Below are positions 16,011 to 25,000 of a stretch of 64,000 nt of DNA, piece after piece. Below the pieces are notes generated by a model. It saw only the letters and a program-made list of their open reading frames with translations. It made no database searches and was not told the DNA's origin. The DNA comes from Actinospineispora acaciae DSM 45401. Lineage in GTDB: Bacteria; Actinomycetota; Actinomycetes; Mycobacteriales; Pseudonocardiaceae. The translations under genes were made by a program, and so were the position numbers. The stretch's first letter is position 1. Each line of letters opens with the position of its first letter. The stretch spans positions 186,001 to 250,000 of the forward strand of contig NZ_JIAI01000002.1 in the NCBI RefSeq assembly GCF_000620785.1, in the 5' to 3' direction.

Positions 16011-17026
16011 CGTTTCTCCTGTTCGGTGCTGTGGTCGCCGGAGTTGGCGATCACCCGTTGGTCGGTGACGATCGCGGTGATGAGCTCGGCGGGGGTGACG
16101 TCGAACGCCGGGTTCAGCGCAGTGGCGCCCTCGGGGGTGGTGCGGACGCCGCGGAAGGAGCAGACCTCGTCGCTGCCCCGGTCCTCGATCTCGATCGCGT
16201 CGCCGTGCGGGGTGTCGGCGTCCACGGTGGTCTCGGGCGCGACGACCAGGAACGGGACGTATGCGTGCCGGGCGGCCAGCGCGAGCGAGAACGTGCCGAT
16301 CTTGTTGGCGGTGTCGCCGTTCGCGGCGATCCGGTCGGCGCCGACCAGCACCGCGTCCACCGCACCGCCGGCCAGCGTGGTGGCGGCCGCCGAGTCGACG
16401 ATCACGTCGTAGCGCGCGCCCATCCGGGCCAGCTCCCAGGCGGTCAGCCGGGCGCCCTGCAGCAGCGGGCGGGTCTCGCACACCAGCGCGCGCTCCAGCC
16501 TGCCGTCCAGGTGCAGCCGCTCGACCACGCCGAGGGCGGTGCCGTGCTCCACGGCGGCCAGCGCGCCGGTGTTGCACAGGGTCATCACGGTGAGCCGGGG
16601 GCGGTCGGGGAGCAGTTGGGTGAGCAGGTCGGCGCCGCGGCTGGCCATCGCCTTGCTGGCGGCGATGTCCTCGTCGCGCACGGCCAGGGCGGCCTCGAGC
16701 GCGGCGGGCGCGCCGCCGGAGTCGAAGGCGGCCAGGGCGGTGTCCACGCCGAGCGCGAGGTTCACCGCTGTGGGACGGGCGGCGCGCAGCTCGGCGGCGG
16801 CGGCGCGGGCGCGCTCGGCCGGCAGGTCCTGGACGGCCAGCGCCACGCCCAGCGCGCCGGCCACACCCAACGCGGGGGCGCCACGCACGGCCAGCCGGCG
16901 GATCGCGTCGACCAGCTGGTCCGGCCGATGGATGTCGAGCTCGACGAGCTCGGCGGGCAGCACGGTCTGGTCGACCAGCCGAATGTGGCCGCCGCCCGCC
17001 CCGGGCACCCAGTCGATCGTGCGCAT
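16007..17026 (-). CDS. mtnA: S-methyl-5-thioribose-1-phosphate isomerase
   Basis: Converts MTR-1-phosphate to methylthioribulose-1-phosphate, the step after MtnK in methionine salvage. The 339-residue protein has the eIF2B-related fold: VRGAPALGVAGALG near residue 50, LCNTGALA with the catalytic-type Cys near 155, VCETRPLLQGARLTAWEL and VLVGADRIAANGDTANKIGT with the conserved Asp. It is the first gene of the operon and divergent from the GntR regulator. Later salvage genes (mtnB–mtnE) are not in the window. Confidence 0.93.
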   Translation of the reverse strand: MRTIDWVPGAGGGHIRLVDQTVLPAELVELDIHRPDQLVDAIRRLAVRGAPALGVAGALGVALAVQDLPAERARAAAAELRAARPTAVNLALGVDTALAAFDSGGAPAALEAALAVRDEDIAASKAMASRGADLLTQLLPDRPRLTVMTLCNTGALAAVEHGTALGVVERLHLDGRLERALVCETRPLLQGARLTAWELARMGARYDVIVDSAAATTLAGGAVDAVLVGADRIAANGDTANKIGTFSLALAARHAYVPFLVVAPETTVDADTPHGDAIEIEDRGSDEVCSFRGVRTTPEGATALNPAFDVTPAELITAIVTDQRVIANSGDHSTEQEKR

Positions 17027-17094
17027 CCGCTGCCTTCCACCTCGATCCACCGGGCACCGGACGGGCACGGCGGCGTGACACTCCTGCGAGTGAG

Positions 17095-17107
17095 GTTGTC
17101 GGACAAC
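17095..17107. promoter_or_regulatory. Operator candidate GTTGTC-G-GACAAC between mtnA and gntR
   Basis: A perfect 13-base palindrome in the divergent region, about 70 bases upstream of mtnA and 24 before the gntR start. Size and form fit a GntR/HutC dimer site. A near copy (11 of 13 bases) lies just after gntR at 17863–17875. Confidence 0.65.
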
Positions 17108-17130
17108 CGCGCTCCCGTCAAGATGTCCCC

Positions 17131-17856
17131 ATGGCGACCACCGCGCGGCGGCCGCTCGCGGACGACATTGCCCGGGCACTCAAGGCAGAGATCCGCGAGG
17201 GCGTCTACCCACCCGGCGCCCGGCTGCCGACCGAGGCCGACCTGTGCCGCCGGTTCGGCGTCTCCCGGGCCACCGTGCGCAGCGCGGTCAAGGAGCTCGA
17301 CGTGCTCGGGCTGGTGCGCACCCAGCACGGGGTGGGCACGTTCGTGCGCAGCCGGCCGGCCGTGCACGACGGGCTGGAGCGGATGGGCTCGATCACCGAG
17401 TCGATCAGGGCCAGCGGCAAGGAGCCCGGCCACGAGTACGCCCGGCGCACGCTGCGCCAGGTCCTGCCCGACGAGGCCGAACGGATGGAGGTGCCGCCGG
17501 ACACCGAGGTGCTCGAGCTGCGACGGCGGATCACCGCGGACGGCGAGGTGGTGGCCTACTCCTACGACCTGCTGCCCCGCGGCCTGCTGCCGGAGGACTT
17601 CGACCCCGACGAGCTTGCCGGCTCGATGTTCGCCTACTTCGAGAACCGGCTGGGGGTGCGCGCCACGCTCGGGCTGGCCAGGGTGCACGCGGTGGAGTCC
17701 GCGCACATCGCCTGGGGCGCGAACGCGAGCAAGCACCGGCTGTTCATCCTGCTCGACCAACTGCACTACGACACCGGGCACCGGCTGCTGGCCTACTCGC
17801 GCACCTACTTCGTGGAGGGCGCCTACGAGTTCCAGCTGATCCGCACCGCGCCGTGA
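17131..17856 (+). CDS. GntR-family (HutC/UTRA) regulator of the methylthioribose operon
   Basis: A 241-residue repressor-type protein. The GntR winged helix (residues 8–75) contains LKAEIREGVYPPGARLPTEADLCRRFGVSRATVRSAVKEL and HGVGTFV. The UTRA ligand domain (about 90–240) has EVLELRRRITADGEVVAYSYDLLP and a final YEFQLIR. It is divergent from mtnA with a perfect 13-base palindrome between them, so it most likely represses the operon and itself until a thiosugar or its phosphate binds. Confidence 0.9.
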   Translation: MATTARRPLADDIARALKAEIREGVYPPGARLPTEADLCRRFGVSRATVRSAVKELDVLGLVRTQHGVGTFVRSRPAVHDGLERMGSITESIRASGKEPGHEYARRTLRQVLPDEAERMEVPPDTEVLELRRRITADGEVVAYSYDLLPRGLLPEDFDPDELAGSMFAYFENRLGVRATLGLARVHAVESAHIAWGANASKHRLFILLDQLHYDTGHRLLAYSRTYFVEGAYEFQLIRTAP

Positions 17857-17862
17857 CGCGCA

Positions 17863-17875
17863 GTCGTCTGACAAC
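17863..17875. promoter_or_regulatory. Second GntR-type half-perfect operator
   Basis: GTCGTC-T-GACAAC matches the 17095 palindrome at 11 of 13 positions. It lies between the gntR stop and the end of the convergent hydrolase gene, where no promoter is expected. It may serve as an auxiliary site, or be chance. Confidence 0.35.
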
Positions 17876-17878
17876 TCC

Positions 17879-18544
17879 TCACGCGTCGGCGGCGCGCAGC
17901 AGTATGTCCAGCAGCGCGTCCGGGGCGTCCCTCATCACGTTGTGGCTGACCGGCAGCTCGTGCGTGCTCCAGCCGGGGTCGGCCCGCAGCCGCCGGTACA
18001 CCTCGGGGAACGGCGAGCCCGGCCAGCCGGACAGGTAGACGTAATGCTTGCGCGCGACCGTTCGCCAGGCCCCGGTCAGCCGCGCGACCTGCGTCATCGA
18101 GGCCAGCGGGTGGGACGTGGTGCGCGGGTCCAGCCCGGGCGGCGCCGCGATGGTGTGCCCGTCCGCGCGGGCACCCTCCAGGAAGAGCTGGCGGAACCCG
18201 TCGGTGGTCAGCTCCCAGCAGGACTGGCCGTCCTCCGGGACGTACGCGTCGCTGTACACCAGCGCGCGGACGCGTCCCGGCGCCCGGTCGGCCACGCCGC
18301 TGATCACCATGCCCGCGTAGCTGTGCCCGCACAGCACCGCGTCCTCGATCCGCTCGCTGTCCAGCAGCCCGAGCACGTCCCGGACGTGGGTGTCCAGGTT
18401 CGCGCCGGCCAGGTGGTTGCGCTCGCCGATGCCGGTCAGGGTCACCGGGTGCGCCCGGTGGCCGCGCTCGCGCAGCCGGTCGGCCAGCGGCCCGAAGTAC
18501 CACCCGCCGTGCCAACCGCCCGGTACCAGAACGAATGTCGCCAT
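17879..18544 (-). CDS. Alpha/beta hydrolase
   Basis: A 221-residue soluble esterase-like protein. VLVPGGWHGGWYFGPL gives the oxyanion-hole region, and the nucleophile Ser is in LCGHSYAGMV near residue 75. The last catalytic His is probably in ELPVSHNVM near residue 203. The N-terminal MATFVLVPGGWHGG pattern is typical of the EstC/salicylate-esterase-like branch. The ATG at 18544 aligns with this family; an in-frame ATG seven codons upstream is less likely. Substrate unknown. Confidence 0.85.
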   Translation of the reverse strand: MATFVLVPGGWHGGWYFGPLADRLRERGHRAHPVTLTGIGERNHLAGANLDTHVRDVLGLLDSERIEDAVLCGHSYAGMVISGVADRAPGRVRALVYSDAYVPEDGQSCWELTTDGFRQLFLEGARADGHTIAAPPGLDPRTTSHPLASMTQVARLTGAWRTVARKHYVYLSGWPGSPFPEVYRRLRADPGWSTHELPVSHNVMRDAPDALLDILLRAADA

Positions 18545-18908
18545 GCCCGCACCATGCCAAACCATGAACGCGGTCAGTCGATCAGCCGGTCAAAGAAACC
18601 GGTAGCCGCCCCGAAGGTCATGACCGTAGCGAGCATGACGTCCACTACGGACCCATGTCCCGGGCACAACCAGGCAAACTGTGATTGCCGCAAATGGCCG
18701 ATAGCCAGAAAAACCGCAAGGCCGGCGTCCGGTCACTGATTATCGCAACTTGTCGAACGAGATGTTTCAGGCGGCGGCGACCGATACCTCGTAGGCGGTG
18801 GGTGCCGAGGTGTCCAGGATTCGTCGGCCTGTGGGGTCGAGCAGCTCGGCGGGGTCGTGGATGGAGGAGTCCGGGGCGCTCGGGCGCGCGCGTGGATACG
18901 ATGGGGTC
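18545..18908. other. Intergenic region with a gene relic and the PPOX promoter
   Basis: About 364 bases without an intact gene. The left 200 bases show nothing I can assign. The right part holds the vWA/NB-ARC gene relic (18745–18880) and then GATACGAT just before the GTG start at 18909, which could be a −10 box of a nearly leaderless PPOX transcript. Confidence 0.5.
18745..18880 (-). pseudogene. Chimeric relic of the vWA–NB-ARC–TPR gene
   Basis: Two blocks of the gene at 22017–26480 are joined here in the same order and orientation. Bases 18745–18821 match about 23746–23823 (NB-ARC region, ILDTSAP-YEVSVAAA), and 18816–18880 match about 25691–25755 (vWA region, IHDPAELLDPTGRRIL). They meet at the shared AGGATT, so about 1.87 kb is missing between them. 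The joined reading frame gives DPTGRRILDTSAPTAYEVSVAAA. It then stops because TGG (Trp) has become TGA. It is a non-functional fragment of a paralogue or of an ancestral copy. Confidence 0.75.
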
Positions 18909-19355
18909 GTGACGGCCGTGAACGTGTTGCCGAGCGAGCTGCGCGACCTGATCGCGTCCGGCCCGTTGGCGCACCTGAGCACCATCAACCCCGACGGCAG
19001 CCCGCAGGTCAGCGTGGTCTGGATCGGGCTGGACGGCGACGAGCTCGTATCCGGCCACATGGGGTGGTGGGTCAAGCTGCGTAACATCGAGCGCGATCCC
19101 CGGGTGGTGCTGTCCTTCGACGCGCCCCGGGTGCCCGGCGTCTTCCTGAACGAGTATGCCGTGGTCCGGGCGCGGGCGGTCGTCACGCCGAGCGACGACG
19201 CGTGGGACCTGCTCAACCGGCTGACGAAGGTCTATATGGCACCGGACGTCGAGTTCCCGGCGCCGAAGGGTCCCGGCTACGTCGTGCGCTACACCGTCGA
19301 ACGGATCGGCGGCGTCGGCCCGTGGGCGGCCCGGCGGACGAGAACGGAAGGATGA
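18909..19355 (+). CDS. PPOX-class, probably F420-dependent, oxidoreductase
   Basis: A 148-residue split-barrel flavin/F420-binding protein of the pyridoxamine-5'-phosphate-oxidase-like superfamily. The N-terminal LIASGPLAHLSTINPDGSPQVSVVWIGLDGDELV is the usual first barrel, and LRNIERDPRVVLSFD the second. Actinobacterial members of this form mostly use F420. Substrate unknown. GTG 18909 is chosen from alignment with the family N-terminus. The stop overlaps the next ATG (ATGA), so the DUF5808 gene is translationally coupled. Confidence 0.85.
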   Translation: MTAVNVLPSELRDLIASGPLAHLSTINPDGSPQVSVVWIGLDGDELVSGHMGWWVKLRNIERDPRVVLSFDAPRVPGVFLNEYAVVRARAVVTPSDDAWDLLNRLTKVYMAPDVEFPAPKGPGYVVRYTVERIGGVGPWAARRTRTEG

Positions 19356-19561
19356 CCGCGGTGAGCGACTCGAACCCCGGCGGCGAGCGCGTTCCCGAGC
19401 CGCAGGGAAAGGCGCTGGGCATGCCTTACGACTTCCGGCGCCCGACGGTCGCCCGGTTCCGTGCCCGGTGGTGGAATCCCGAGGAACCACGCCTGTTCAC
19501 GCCCAAGGCGTTCGGCTGGGGCTACGACATGAACCTCTACCGGCTGTTCCATCGGCGGTAA
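19352..19561 (+). CDS. DUF5808 domain protein
   Basis: A 69-residue basic protein. The C-terminal part PYDFRRPTVARFRARWWNPEEPRLFTPKAFGWGYDMNLYRL is the DUF5808 domain, found alone or next to membrane domains in actinobacteria and firmicutes. No function is known. It is coupled to the PPOX gene by an ATGA overlap. Confidence 0.8.
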   Translation: MTAVSDSNPGGERVPEPQGKALGMPYDFRRPTVARFRARWWNPEEPRLFTPKAFGWGYDMNLYRLFHRR

Positions 19562-19894
19562 TGCCGCTCAACTCCGGGCCCGGACCGATCAAGCAACCCG
19601 GTGGGCGCCTCCCCGCCATGACGTGACGCACTCACCTCGCTCCTTCGCATGCCCTTCCTCAACGTGAGTCTGTAAGGCATTATGAGATTGGGGCGGTCTG
19701 GCCCTTGGTGGCTGTCCTTGCGGTTCGTTCTACGCGATCGATCTTGGACGGCGTGAACGCGCTGGGATCGACGTCATCTCGACCTTCGGGGGTGTCGGTC
19801 ATGCTCGTCGGGATTCGGGATGTGTCCAGCGGCAGGGCGCGGCGCACCCGTTTGAAATAGCTGCTAACGATTTTTCGTGAAGGAGACCTGGGCT
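19562..19894. other. Non-coding region upstream of the peptide gene
   Basis: About 333 bases with no credible gene. The last 50 bases (from TTTGAAATAGCTGCTAACGATTTTTCGTG) are AT-rich for this genome and carry AAGGAGA (19880–19886) eight bases before ATG 19895. This should hold the promoter of the peptide/HExxH pair. I see no other structure. Confidence 0.4.
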
Positions 19895-20089
19895 ATGAGC
19901 TCACTCTCATTGGACAGCGGATCGGATATTCAGTCCGAGCTGATCGACCTTGGCTCGGTTTCGTTGAGGGCACTACGGGAGCTGAACCAGCCCGAGTTGA
20001 GGCACGCGCTCCGGCATGTGATGCGGCAGGCCGAAATCCCACGGGTGGCGGCGTCTGGCGGTTCCGAACCAGGGAGTCGGGTCGACTGA
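19895..20089 (+). CDS. FxSxx-COOH-like RiPP precursor peptide lacking the FxSxx end
   Basis: A 64-residue peptide. The leader SELIDLGSVSLRALRELNQPELRHALRHVMRQAE matches, from memory of the family, the leader of FxSxx-COOH precursors (LIDL..VSL..LR.L....L..ALR.V...AE.P). In those peptides the chain then ends in F-x-S-x-x, where a radical SAM enzyme makes a cyclophane. Here it ends AASGGSEPGSRVD: no Phe and no FxSxx. ATG 19895 follows AAGGAGA by eight bases. The HExxH protein gene follows after 25 bases. It is either a precursor of a different product or a relic. Confidence 0.7.
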   Translation: MSSLSLDSGSDIQSELIDLGSVSLRALRELNQPELRHALRHVMRQAEIPRVAASGGSEPGSRVD

Positions 20090-20114
20090 CCTGACCGGTC
20101 CGGCGGCGCGCGGG

Positions 20115-22001
20115 ATGTCTGGCGAAGGGGTGGTTCCGGTTTCCCCGGATCAGCATGAGGAGGGCGACGGGCTGACGCTCCACCGTCTGCCCTGGGACGA
20201 CTTCGATCTCATCGCCCGTGGCGCGGGCGGAGCCAGAGTGGTGCGGCGGTTGCGGCGCGCGGAGCGCAGCAGGAGGCTGCTCCTGCTCAGGGCGCTGGTG
20301 GAGGAGACCATGAAGTCTCCGGAGCTGGCTGGCCCGCTGCCACCCCCGGACGACGCCTGGGAGCTTCTGGCGCGTGTCCAGGAGAATGCGCCCGCCGCAC
20401 TCGACGTGGTGCTCGCCCACCCCTACACCGGCACCTGGGCCGGCTACACCACGCGCCTGGTTCGTAACCGGATCACCGGGGCCTGTCCGACGTGGATGCA
20501 TGTCGGGCACCTGCACGCGTTGGCGGCCGCCGCGGCGATCCGCGCCGGGCTCGACTTTCAGACTCGGATACCGCTCTGGAACGGCGGGGCCATCCTGCCG
20601 ACGCTGGGGCTGGCTCGGTTGGCGGCCGATTCGCCGTGGTCGGTGGCCAGGGTGTGCCGTGAGCACGGTCGGGTGGAGGTCAGCGGCGAGGGTGGGACCG
20701 TGCGACTGCCGACCGCCGTCGCGGCCGACGCTCCGGGATGGTGGGGCATTCCACGGCTCACCGTGCGGGCCGGAGGGCGTGAGCTCTCGGTGCACCTCGA
20801 TGACCTCGACCCCTACCGGGGCCTCTATGAACCGGTACCGCCGCAACGGATCGAGGACACCGAACGGAGCGCCTGGCGCGCGCTCCTCGACGAGGCGTGG
20901 CGCCTGATCGCCGCTCACCTCCCGGATACCGCCGACGCGCTCTCGGCGGGGCTCGACGCGATCGTTCCCGGCCCCTTGGACCCGTTCCGGATATCGAGCT
21001 CCTCCACCGGGGAGGCGTTCGGAAGCGCGATCATCTCCCGACCGCCCGATGCCGCCGGCCTGGCCGCCACGCTTCTGCACGAGTTCCACCACATCCGGCT
21101 GGGTGGCCTGCTCCACCTGACCCGGCTCCATGACGCGGACCCGCGCGAGCGGTTCTACACCCCGTGGCGGGATGACCCGCGCCCGATCGCCGGCGTGATG
21201 CAAGGGGCGTATGCGTTCTTCGGCGTGACCGCGTGCTGGCGAGCGATCGCCCGGGCCGGCACGGGCGCAGGTCAGCGTCGAGCTTCCTTCGAGTTCGCGC
21301 ACTGGCGCGAGCAGACGTGGCGGGTGCTGCGGGTGCTGCGCGCCGCCGCCGCCCTCACCCCGGCCGGGCGCCGGTTCACCGACGGCATCGCCGAACGGCT
21401 GGGCCCCTGGCGGGACGAGCCGGTCCCCGCCGACCTGGGCGCCCTGGCTCGCGCGGTGGGCGCCGATCACTACGCCGGCTGGCGACTGCGCCACCTGCGC
21501 CCGGACCCCCGAACCGTGACAGGCCTGGCGGAGGACTGGTTGGCCGGCGGCCGGCCGGCGACGCCGTGGCCGGTCACCGATCGACCACCCACACCGGTGC
21601 CGGACGGTTCCTGGTCGCGCGCGCGAGCCGACCTGGTCCGGCTCCGCCTCAGCACCTCCTCCGACGCGCGGGACGCGTCATCCGCGTTGTCCAGGACATG
21701 GTCGAGCGTTCCCGACGCCACGGCGGCCGACTTCGCGTACGCCTCCGGGCGGTTCGTCGACGCCGCCCGGGCGTACCGTGCCGAACTGGCCGCGAACGCC
21801 GACCGTCCGGCTTCTTGGGTCGGCCTCGGCCTGGCCCTGTCCGAGTTGGGCACGATACCGGCGGCACGGGCACTGCTGCGCTACCCCGAGGTGGTCCGGG
21901 CGGTGTACCGGCGGATTCCGGACCGCGCGCGAACGGCATCGACCCCCGAGGACCTGGCCTCCTGGATCGGCCGGTTCACGTACTCGGCCGGCGGCCTGTA
22001 G
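20115..22001 (+). CDS. HExxH-motif peptide-modification protein (aKG-HExxH peptide beta-hydroxylase-like)
   Basis: A 628-residue soluble protein. HEFHH (residues 322–326, in LLHEFHHIRLGGLLHL) and the surrounding region match the family of HExxH putative peptide-modification proteins, some of which are 2-oxoglutarate-dependent peptide beta-hydroxylases. In many actinomycetes this domain is fused to, or encoded beside, the FxsB radical SAM enzyme. Here the radical SAM part is absent. The region before it (residues 85–260) is family-typical, and the last 100 residues look helical and TPR-like. It lies 25 bases after the precursor-like peptide, which is its likely substrate. The start is uncertain because no strong ribosome site precedes ATG 20115. 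It ends tail-to-tail with the vWA–NB-ARC gene, 15 bases apart. Confidence 0.8.
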   Translation: MSGEGVVPVSPDQHEEGDGLTLHRLPWDDFDLIARGAGGARVVRRLRRAERSRRLLLLRALVEETMKSPELAGPLPPPDDAWELLARVQENAPAALDVVLAHPYTGTWAGYTTRLVRNRITGACPTWMHVGHLHALAAAAAIRAGLDFQTRIPLWNGGAILPTLGLARLAADSPWSVARVCREHGRVEVSGEGGTVRLPTAVAADAPGWWGIPRLTVRAGGRELSVHLDDLDPYRGLYEPVPPQRIEDTERSAWRALLDEAWRLIAAHLPDTADALSAGLDAIVPGPLDPFRISSSSTGEAFGSAIISRPPDAAGLAATLLHEFHHIRLGGLLHLTRLHDADPRERFYTPWRDDPRPIAGVMQGAYAFFGVTACWRAIARAGTGAGQRRASFEFAHWREQTWRVLRVLRAAAALTPAGRRFTDGIAERLGPWRDEPVPADLGALARAVGADHYAGWRLRHLRPDPRTVTGLAEDWLAGGRPATPWPVTDRPPTPVPDGSWSRARADLVRLRLSTSSDARDASSALSRTWSSVPDATAADFAYASGRFVDAARAYRAELAANADRPASWVGLGLALSELGTIPAARALLRYPEVVRAVYRRIPDRARTASTPEDLASWIGRFTYSAGGL

Positions 22002-22016
22002 GCCGACCCGCCGCGA

Positions 22017-25000
22017 TCACAGTGGCAGCGGGTCGATGTCACAGTCGGCGCGCGCCCCGGCGGCCGCCGCGGTGGTGGCCGGGTGGGTATCGCCCAGCAG
22101 ACGGCGATACCGGGTCATGACATCCACGTACTTCTTCTCCGCCTCCTCCGTGCGACCGATCGCACGCAGGTCGAGGGACAGGTTTCGAAGCGCCGCAAGC
22201 GTGGTGGGATGCTCGTCGCCGAGCACGCGGGTGCTTCGGGCCAGCGCCTCGGTGCCGAGCTCGAACGCCTTCTCGCTGTCCCCCAGTGCCGCCATGTCGC
22301 TCGCGAGGTTGATCGCCGCGACGATGGCGTAGGGATGATCCGTTCCGAGCGTCGCCCGAAACCGCTCGACCGCCCGCTCGTCGAGTTCCCGCGCACTGCC
22401 GGGATCGCCGAGCAAGCGCTTGATGACCGCCAGGTCGACTCGCGCGGACATGGTATGTGGGTGGTCCTCACCCAGGGTTCGGCGGTACCTGTCGAAGGTC
22501 TCCTCACCGAGCTCGCGTGCCGCGTCCAGCTCGCCGGCCTGCCTGAGGTCGATCGACTGGGCCAGGGCGCAGTCCATCGTCTTCGGGTGATTCTCCCCGT
22601 AACGCACGCGGAAATGCCCCAGCACTCGAGCGGACAGGTCCCGGGCGCCCTGGTGGTCGCCACTCTTGCGCCTGGCCACAGCCAGGCTGTAAAAAGCGGG
22701 CAGCGTGATGGCGGTGTCCTCACCGAACAGTTCGCTCAATCGCCCGGCGAGTCTCTCTTGCTCGGCGCGTGCCCACAAGTATTCACCGGCCTCACGCCGC
22801 GCCAGGACCAATGTCTGGAGCGTGTTGGTGGTCTTCGGGTTGTCGAAGCCGAACAACTCCAGCCTGCGTGCGTACGTGTCGTCGCTCAGCTCGCGCCCGC
22901 GCTTGTATTGTCCGGCCAGCGCAAGGCTCACGGCAAGGTTCTGCGCGGTGGTCAGGGTCATGGGGTCGTCGTCGCCGAACAACCCCTTGGCTTTTTGGTA
23001 GATCTGCTCGCTCAGGTCTAGTGCGGCGATGAAGTCGCCTTGACCCTTCAGGTCGGTGGCGACGCTCATCTCAGCATCGACGGTCTCTTCGCTGTTCACG
23101 CCGGATGTCTGGCGGCGCAGCTCGACCGTTCGCTTGTTGATCCTTGCCGCGTCCCCGTACCGGCCGAGGGTCCACAGGTAGAAACCCAGCAATGCGGCCG
23201 CCTGAAGTGTCTGAGAATCGGCTTCGCCCAGCCTCTCCGACCAGCTGTCATACGCTTTCTGGGCGAGTTCGGCGGCCTCCTCGTGGTCACCCCAGTAGAA
23301 CAGGAAACTCATCAGGTTCAGGACGAGCTGCCGTACCCAGGCGTCGTCGCAGGCGATCACGTTCGCCGCGTACGCGTGCGTCAGCACATCCTGGTAGCGC
23401 GGCCAATGCTTGGGTGGGACCGGATCGCTGGGATCGAAGTTGGCGAGCAGTTGATGAGCGCCATGGCGCATCTTCTCCGCACGTTGCGTCGTCATGCGGC
23501 TGCTCAGCACCAGCTGCACCAGCCGGTGCAACTGCAGCGTGTCGTGCCGATGGTCGATCTTTGCCAGGCCGTACCGATGAATGTCTCGGATGGTGCGGCT
23601 GAGCTGCATCGGGTCCCGCAGGGCCGAGTCCAGGTCCGGCGAGATCGACACGCCGCGGACACCGGTGAACAGGCCTCGAGAGATCGGCTCAGGGGCGAAG
23701 AACGCACATACCTGCAGGAGCTGGTGCGCCGCCGGGTTCCGGGTGCTCAACTCGTCGAACGAGACGTTCCAGGCGGCGGCGACCGATACCTCGTAGTCGC
23801 TGGGTGCCGAGGTGTCGAGGATTTCGGCGGCCTTCTCGTCGAAGAGTCGGAGGTACTCGTGTACGGGCATCCCGGTTTCGGCCCGCCATGCGGCTGCTTG
23901 TTCGATGGCCAGCGGCAGGTCGCCGAGCTTCTCGGCCAGCCGGTCGGCGTCGGCGTCGGCTATCTCCGGGCCGCGTCGCTTGAGTAGTTCCTTGCTCTCT
24001 TCGCGGCTGAACACCGCGACCTCGAGTGGGCGGGCGACTCCGGCCCAGGCTGGGTTCCGGGACGTGACCAGGATTTCGCCGGGTCCGTTGGTCGGGAAGA
24101 ACGGGCGTACGGCGTCGGGGCTTTCGGCGGAGTCGAAGACCAGCAGCCACTTGCTGTAGTGCTTGCCGACCCGTAGCGCCTCCCGCACGGCGGGCACGGC
24201 CGTGTGTGCCTCGCCGCTTCCGGGCAGTCGTAGGCGCTGTGCCAGCTCGGTGAGCGAGGCGCGGATTTGGGCCGGCTGCGTGGCCTGAACCCACCAGATG
24301 ATGTCGTAGTCGTTCAGGTGGCGGTAGATGTACTCGACGGCCATCTGTGTCTTGCCGATGCCGCCCATGCCGTGCAAGGCTGCCGGCAGCACCGCGGTCG
24401 CACCACCGGCGGTCAGGCGCTCGCTCAACCACCGGAGTTCCTCCACGCGCCCGGTGAAGTTGGGATTGCGTGGCGGGACATTCCCCCAGACGGGCGGAGC
24501 GTCGCCGGCATGTCGTTCACCGGAGAACGTCGGTGCCAACCCGTCCAGCGGAGTCGGAGGTGTTATTTGAGATGTCTCAACCTTGGCCGGCTCGCGCACG
24601 GTTTCCCCGCCACGGGTGGGTGAGTCGAGAACAGGGGTCAATGGGCGAGTCGGCTCGGTCACGGCGGCCATTGTGACAGCCTCCCTGTCCCGCGCACTAG
24701 CACCAAAAGAGGTTCTGTGGGGGGAAGTTGTGCGCTCGGTGGGCTGAATGGCATCGCCGCGATCTTCGGCTCGATCTTCAGTGCCCTGAATCCGGGCCGC
24801 GCGGGACAGGTAAGGCCCGCTGAGGGCGCGCATCACGTTGCGTTCGATCGCCACGTAATGGGCGGTGTCAGGGGTGAGTGCCGGATCAGGGGTGCTGTCC
24901 GGGGCGTCGAGTGCTTCTCTGAAATGACTGAGTGCGCCGTCGTCGTCCAAATGATCGGCGACCAGGCGCACGACATGTGCCGTCTCGGCCCGTCGTGCCC

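Noticed and set aside
18798..18908. In-frame extension of the PPOX gene upstream of 18909
   Set aside because: The extension would be read from the vWA–NB-ARC relic and does not match the family N-terminus.
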